Origin: an uncultured Christensenella sp. | GTDB lineage: Bacteria > Bacillota > Clostridia > Christensenellales > Pumilibacteraceae | Reading direction: 5' to 3' | DNA: 61,961 nucleotides | Assembly (NCBI GenBank): GCA_910577945.1 | Contig: CAJTNI010000012.1 | Coordinates: 1 to 61,961 of the forward strand | In this document: positions 58,077 through 61,961 of the stretch, piece by piece | Layout: each line of letters starts with the position of its first letter | Position numbering within the stretch: position 1 is the first letter of the stretch | Program-made: the position numbers and the translations under genes | The notes under the pieces: generated by a model | What the model saw: the letters and a program-made list of their open reading frames with translations, nothing else | Databases searched by the model: none | Told to the model about the DNA's origin: nothing

Positions 58077-60086
58077 ATGAAAAATCAAAAAGGAAAATCA
58101 AACGCCGCGAGATGCGGCAAAACCCCGTCGCGCCCGCGCGGCGACGCGCGCGGCGCCAAGCGCTCGGGCGATTTCGACGGCAGGAAAAACGCCAAAGCGG
58201 TCGGCGCTGTGGTGGGCAGGCTCGACTGCAAGGGCGACCGCTTCGGGTTTGTGACGGGCGAGGGCAAGAGCGACGATTTGTTCGTTTCGCACGAAAACCT
58301 CGGCGGCGCGCGCCACGGCGACACCGTGCGCGCTATCGTAATAGGCAATCGTCCGTCGCGCGGCGGGTCGCGCCGCGAGGGACGCGTTATCGAGGTGGTG
58401 GAGCGCAATCCGCTGTCCGTCGTGGCGACGGTGGTGTTCCGCGACAATATTTTTTGCGCCGTTCCCGACGATAGGCATTACGGCGAGCTTTTGGAGATTA
58501 CCGAGCTTAACGGCGCGAGCGAGCACGACAAGGTCATTATCGACGTCGTAGCCAACGAGTACGGCGGCGACGGCGCGCGCGTGCTCGCGGTGCTCGGGCG
58601 GTTCGACGAAATAGGCATGGACGTAAAGAGCGTGATTGCCTCGCACAACCTGCGCACTGAGTTTCCGCGCGACGTAGCGGAGCAAGCCGCGGCGTTCCCC
58701 GAGACGGTTTCGCCCGCGGATATCAACGCGCCGTACCGTACCGATTTTCGCGGCGAAACGGTGTTTACTATCGACGGGAGCGATTCCAAGGACTTCGACG
58801 ACGCGGTGTCGCTCGTGCGCACCGACGGCGGGTATCGGCTGGGCGTGTATATCGCCGACGTCGCGCAGTACGTGACGGACGGCTCGCCGCTCGACCGCGA
58901 GGCGCTCGCGCGCGGCACGAGCGTGTATCTTGCCGACAGAGTAATTCCCATGCTGCCCGAGGTCTTGTCCAACGGCTTGTGCTCGCTCAACGAGGGCGTG
59001 GATAGGCTGGCGCTGTGCGCCGTTATCGACCTGGACGGCGACGGGCGGCGCACGGGCTTAAAGCTGTGCGAGGGCGTTATTCGCTCGGCGGCGCGGCTGA
59101 CGTACACGGGCGTGCAGGCTATTTTGGACGGCAACGGGTTTTTGCGCAAAAAGTACGCCGCGCTTGTGCCGACTTTGGAGCTTATGAAGGAGCTGGCGTT
59201 AAAGCGCGCCGCGCTCAGGCGCAAGAACGGCGCGGTCGAGTTCGATTTGACGGAGACCGAAATCAAGTTCGACGCGAACGGGCACGTCGCCGATATAGCC
59301 AAAAAGCCGCGGCTGCTCAGTATGAGCATGATTGAGGAGTTCATGATACTCGCCAACTGCGCGGTGGCGGAAAAGTTTTGCAGGGCGAAAACGCCGTTCG
59401 TTTATCGCGCGCACGAGCGTCCCGCGCCCGAAAAGATTTCGGCGTTGAACGAGTATTTGGAGGCTGTCGGGGCGGGGCTTACGTGCCCTGTCGACCCCAT
59501 GCCCAAGCAGGTTGCGGGGCTGTTGTCCAAGGTGCGCCCCGAAATTTCGTCGGCGGTCGCGCGCGTCGCGCTGCGCTCTATGGCAAAGGCGACGTACGAG
59601 CCCAAAAACTACGGGCATTTCGGGCTTGCCGAGGATTTTTACTGTCACTTTACTTCGCCGATACGGCGGTATCCCGACCTCGCCATTCACCGCATTATAA
59701 AGGCGTATTTGCACGGCGGCGCGGACGCGGTCAAGCGGTTTCGCGGTTTTGCGGAGACGGCGGCGGAAAAAAGCTCCAAGGCGGAACGCGTCGCGCAGGA
59801 TTGCGAGCGCAAGGTGGACGACTTTAAAAAAGCGGAGTACATGTCGCATCATATCGGCGAGCGGTATGCTGGCACTGTCAGCTCCGTCACCGATTTCGGG
59901 TTTTTCGTGGAGCTGGAAAACTCCGCCGAGGGGCTTGTGCGCATGGCGACGCTCCCGCCCGCGGCGCGGTTCGACGGCAGGAGTATGAGCATTGTGTGCG
60001 GCAGGGCGCGGTTCGGCTTGGGCGACAAAGTGAATATCAAGGTCGACAAGGTCGAGGGCGACCGCGTCGATTTCGTTTTGAGCTAG
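58077..60086 (+). CDS. rnr: Ribonuclease R
   Basis: A processive 3'-5' exoribonuclease of 669 residues, against about 780 in Bacillus. After a basic, low-complexity N-terminus (about 1-45) comes a cold-shock domain (GRLDCKGDRFGFVTGE). The RNB catalytic domain has IDGSDSKDFDDAVSL with the metal Asp residues and YCHFTSPIRRYPDLAIHR, and an S1 domain (YAGTVSSVTDFGFFVELEN) ends the protein. The N-terminal winged-helix and the C-terminal Lys-rich tail are missing, so it is a compact form. No smpB or tmRNA follows. Confidence 0.95.
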   Translation: MKNQKGKSNAARCGKTPSRPRGDARGAKRSGDFDGRKNAKAVGAVVGRLDCKGDRFGFVTGEGKSDDLFVSHENLGGARHGDTVRAIVIGNRPSRGGSRREGRVIEVVERNPLSVVATVVFRDNIFCAVPDDRHYGELLEITELNGASEHDKVIIDVVANEYGGDGARVLAVLGRFDEIGMDVKSVIASHNLRTEFPRDVAEQAAAFPETVSPADINAPYRTDFRGETVFTIDGSDSKDFDDAVSLVRTDGGYRLGVYIADVAQYVTDGSPLDREALARGTSVYLADRVIPMLPEVLSNGLCSLNEGVDRLALCAVIDLDGDGRRTGLKLCEGVIRSAARLTYTGVQAILDGNGFLRKKYAALVPTLELMKELALKRAALRRKNGAVEFDLTETEIKFDANGHVADIAKKPRLLSMSMIEEFMILANCAVAEKFCRAKTPFVYRAHERPAPEKISALNEYLEAVGAGLTCPVDPMPKQVAGLLSKVRPEISSAVARVALRSMAKATYEPKNYGHFGLAEDFYCHFTSPIRRYPDLAIHRIIKAYLHGGADAVKRFRGFAETAAEKSSKAERVAQDCERKVDDFKKAEYMSHHIGERYAGTVSSVTDFGFFVELENSAEGLVRMATLPPAARFDGRSMSIVCGRARFGLGDKVNIKVDKVEGDRVDFVLS

Positions 60087-60165
60087 CATAGAGCTGTTTG
60101 TTCGGCGTGCGAGTAAGCGTGATTATCGGCGAGGTTGCGGGTTGCGCGTTCAATCGGAGTATCGT

Positions 60166-61041
60166 ATGGAAAACAAATTCGACGTAGTAATAATAGGCGG
60201 CGGTCCCGGCGGCGTGTCGGCGGCGTTGTATACGGCGCGCGGCGGGCTTTCCACTTGCGTTATACACAGCGGCGAGTCCGCTTTGCACAAGGCGCATTTG
60301 ATAGAGAACTATTACGGCGCGGTAGCGACGGGCGCGGAGCTGTACGCGCGCGGCATAGAGCAGGCGCGCGGCGTGGGCGCGACGGTGCTGTCCGACCAGG
60401 CGACTTTCGTCGAGTACGACGGCAACGGCTTTGCCGTGTCCACGGCGGCAAACGGCGTGATTTCCGCACGGCGGCTGATTGTGGCGACGGGCGCGGCGCG
60501 CGCGCGGGCTGATATCGAGGGAATTGACGCGTTCGACGGCAAGGGCGTAAGCTATTGCGCGGTGTGCGACGCGTTTTTTTACAGAAAGAAGCGCGTGGGC
60601 GTCGTGGGCGCGGGCGAGTTCGCCGCGCACGAGTACGGCGCGATTTCGGCGGTGGCGAGCGAAACGTATTTGTTTACCGACGGCGCGCAGGCGAGTTTTT
60701 CCGCGCCGCTCATCGTGGACAAAAAAATCGCGCGGGCGTATGCGCGCGAGGACGGCAGGCTCGGCGGCGTGGAGCTTGTCGACGGCGAGCGTATCGAGCT
60801 GGACGGGCTGTTCGTCGCGCTCGGCGTTATGGGCAGCAGCGCGCTCGCAAAGAGCGTGGGCGTGCTCACCGATAAGCGCGGCGCGGTCGTCACCGACGCT
60901 CGGGGCATGACCAATATCAAGGGCTTGTACGCGGTGGGCGATTGCACGGCGGGTATCAAGCAGGTGGGCAAGGCGGTGTCCGACGGCGTGATTGCGGGCA
61001 TGAGCGTGATTGCCGATATCAAGGCGGAGCGGCGGGCATGA
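60166..61041 (+). CDS. Thioredoxin-reductase-like FAD/NAD(P) oxidoreductase
   Basis: A 291-residue low-molecular-weight flavoprotein of the TrxB type. The FAD motif is VVIIGGGPGGVSAALYTARG, the redox dithiol is YCAVCDAFF (CxxC at about 131-134), and the late FAD motif is GLYAVGDCTAGIKQ. The NAD(P) domain is shortened, with GAGEFAAHEYG in place of the usual GGGNSAxEEA. Thioredoxin, glutaredoxin or ferredoxin could be the partner; none is encoded nearby. ATG 60166 has GGAG upstream. It overlaps the HAD gene as ATGA. Confidence 0.9.
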   Translation: MENKFDVVIIGGGPGGVSAALYTARGGLSTCVIHSGESALHKAHLIENYYGAVATGAELYARGIEQARGVGATVLSDQATFVEYDGNGFAVSTAANGVISARRLIVATGAARARADIEGIDAFDGKGVSYCAVCDAFFYRKKRVGVVGAGEFAAHEYGAISAVASETYLFTDGAQASFSAPLIVDKKIARAYAREDGRLGGVELVDGERIELDGLFVALGVMGSSALAKSVGVLTDKRGAVVTDARGMTNIKGLYAVGDCTAGIKQVGKAVSDGVIAGMSVIADIKAERRA

Positions 61042-61697
61042 GCGCGATAAACGGAGTGCGCGCGGCTGTGTTCGACCTCGACGGAACGCTGTTCGATTCG
61101 GTCGGGCTATGGCACGAGATTGACGAGATATTTTTGCGCAAGCGCGGGTGCGAGCCGACCGACGATTACAAGCGCAGTATCGCCGCGCTCGGTTTTAAAG
61201 CGACGGCGTACTTTACCGTCGAGTATTTCGGCTTAAACGAAACGCCCGAAACGCTGATGGACGAGTGGAACGTGCTCGCCGAGCATGCGTACAAGCATAC
61301 GATTAAGCTGTTCGACGGCGCGCGCGAGTATTTGGCGGCGTGCGCGGCGGCGGGATTGACGATTTTGGCGGTGACCAGTTTAAAGCGCGAGCTTGCCGAA
61401 AGCTGTTTGACAAGCAACGGCGTGCGCGGATACTTTAAGGAAATTATCACTGCGGACGAAACGGGCATGAAAAAATCGTCGCCCGATATCTACGAGTACG
61501 CGGCAAAGCGCGCGGGGTGCGCCGCAGCCGAGTGCGTCGCGTTTGACGACGTGCACGACGCACTCAGAGCCGCAAAAGCGGCGGGCATGACGACCGTGGC
61601 GATTTCTCGTCCCGACGGATTGTTCGGCGCGCACGACGGCGCGGACTATATCGTAGACGGCGTGGGTAAAGCGCCGCGATTGATAGGTAAAGCTTAA
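61038..61697 (+). CDS. HAD-superfamily phosphatase (beta-phosphoglucomutase-like)
   Basis: A 219-residue HAD hydrolase with a helical cap. Motif I is AVFDLDGTLFDS, motif II VTSLKR, motif III the Lys of KKSSPDIYEYAAK, and motif IV VAFDDVHDAL. It could act on phosphorylated sugars or nucleotides. The ATG overlaps the stop of the reductase gene, so the pair is coupled. The upstream in-frame start at 60942 lies inside the reductase gene and is rejected. Confidence 0.9.
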   Translation: MSAINGVRAAVFDLDGTLFDSVGLWHEIDEIFLRKRGCEPTDDYKRSIAALGFKATAYFTVEYFGLNETPETLMDEWNVLAEHAYKHTIKLFDGAREYLAACAAAGLTILAVTSLKRELAESCLTSNGVRGYFKEIITADETGMKKSSPDIYEYAAKRAGCAAAECVAFDDVHDALRAAKAAGMTTVAISRPDGLFGAHDGADYIVDGVGKAPRLIGKA

Positions 61698-61961
61698 AGC
61701 GCAAGCAGTTTTGGCAGGAACAAGCATAGAAAGGAAAAGCCGCCAAGCGCGAGTTTTCGGCACGGGCGAGCGGCTTTGACAAAGCAATGCGCTTACTGTA
61801 ACGCGCCGAAACCGAAGTAAATATCGCCGCTGCTAAAAAGCGCGCTCCTCTCGAAAAGCGCAATTCCCATAGGGATTAAAAAACAAAAATTTTATAAGAG
61901 TTGCACTTTCAAGCGATGAAAAAGAACAGGATTTCAAATCGAAGTCCTGTTTCTTTTTACA
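61698..61961. other. Intergenic end of window with CCATAGGGATTAAAA copy 2 and a terminator-like hairpin
   Basis: No gene is visible. GC-rich sequence changes to AT-rich at about 61860. The motif TTCCCATAGGGATTAAAA is at 61864-61881. A hairpin AACAGGATTTC/GAAGTCCTGTT (with one G-U type pair) at about 61927-61952 is followed by TCTTTTT. The window ends here. Confidence 0.6.

Overview
The window looks like a chromosome segment of a GC-rich, endospore-forming member of the Clostridia (Bacillota), probably an uncultured gut lineage. The evidence is the end of spoIIE at the left edge, spoVG, a Spo0A-type DNA-binding domain, the Firmicutes order mrnC-thyX-rlmB, a class A flavodiiron protein, formate-tetrahydrofolate ligase, RlmH, RecD2 and a two-subunit class I fumarase. 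Coding density is high and genes are short and tightly packed. Consensus sigma-A promoters with a 17-bp spacer occur throughout. The species cannot be named from the sequence.

Layout. 1-5.6 kb: spoIIE 3' end, mrnC, thyX, rlmB, tpiA, gpmI. 5.7-10.1 kb: a stand-alone Spo0A C-terminal domain, flavodiiron protein, AraC regulator, small kinase-like protein, membrane protein and Xre repressor. 10.2-10.8 kb: tRNA-Gly(CCC), tRNA-Pro(CGG) and an unusual repeat region. 10.8-18.1 kb: metK, recD2, a YacL-like membrane protein, a GH13 glucosidase and a polytopic membrane protein. 18.2-27.1 kb: fhs, glnS, an epimerase, a compact alaS and leuS. 27.2-31.0 kb (minus strand): ECF sigma factor, anti-sigma-like protein, VWA lipoprotein and a secreted/membrane protein, probably one operon. 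31.1-46.5 kb: SDR, Wzz-like protein, second GH13 enzyme, M3 peptidase, mazG, dus, small membrane proteins, cyclophilin, coiled-coil DUF2188 protein, NUDIX, asparaginase, DnaQ-like exonuclease and rarA. 46.5-47.2 kb: a sharply AT-rich island with one WapI-like immunity gene. 47.3-61.7 kb: M29 aminopeptidase, fumarase, a YycJ-like hydrolase, two CPBP proteases, rlmH, M14 peptidase, tadA, murC, spoVG, secG, rnr, a thioredoxin-reductase-like protein and a HAD phosphatase.

Most of the content is housekeeping: translation and tRNA maturation, one-carbon and nucleotide metabolism, glycolysis, cell wall, and oxygen/redox defence. The less ordinary material is of three kinds. (1) Expression signals: at least four genes have a consensus promoter whose predicted +1 is the first base of the start codon, so they appear to be leaderless, and rlmB appears to start at AUA. 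(2) Intergenic repeats: 59/60-bp tandem arrays with a shared core at three loci, a 29-bp dispersed repeat, and inverted copies of a tRNA-Pro 3' end. (3) Divergent or reduced proteins: the receiver-less Spo0A-like protein, a compact AlaRS without the C-Ala domain, a YacL-like protein with a degenerate PIN region, and an orphan immunity gene.
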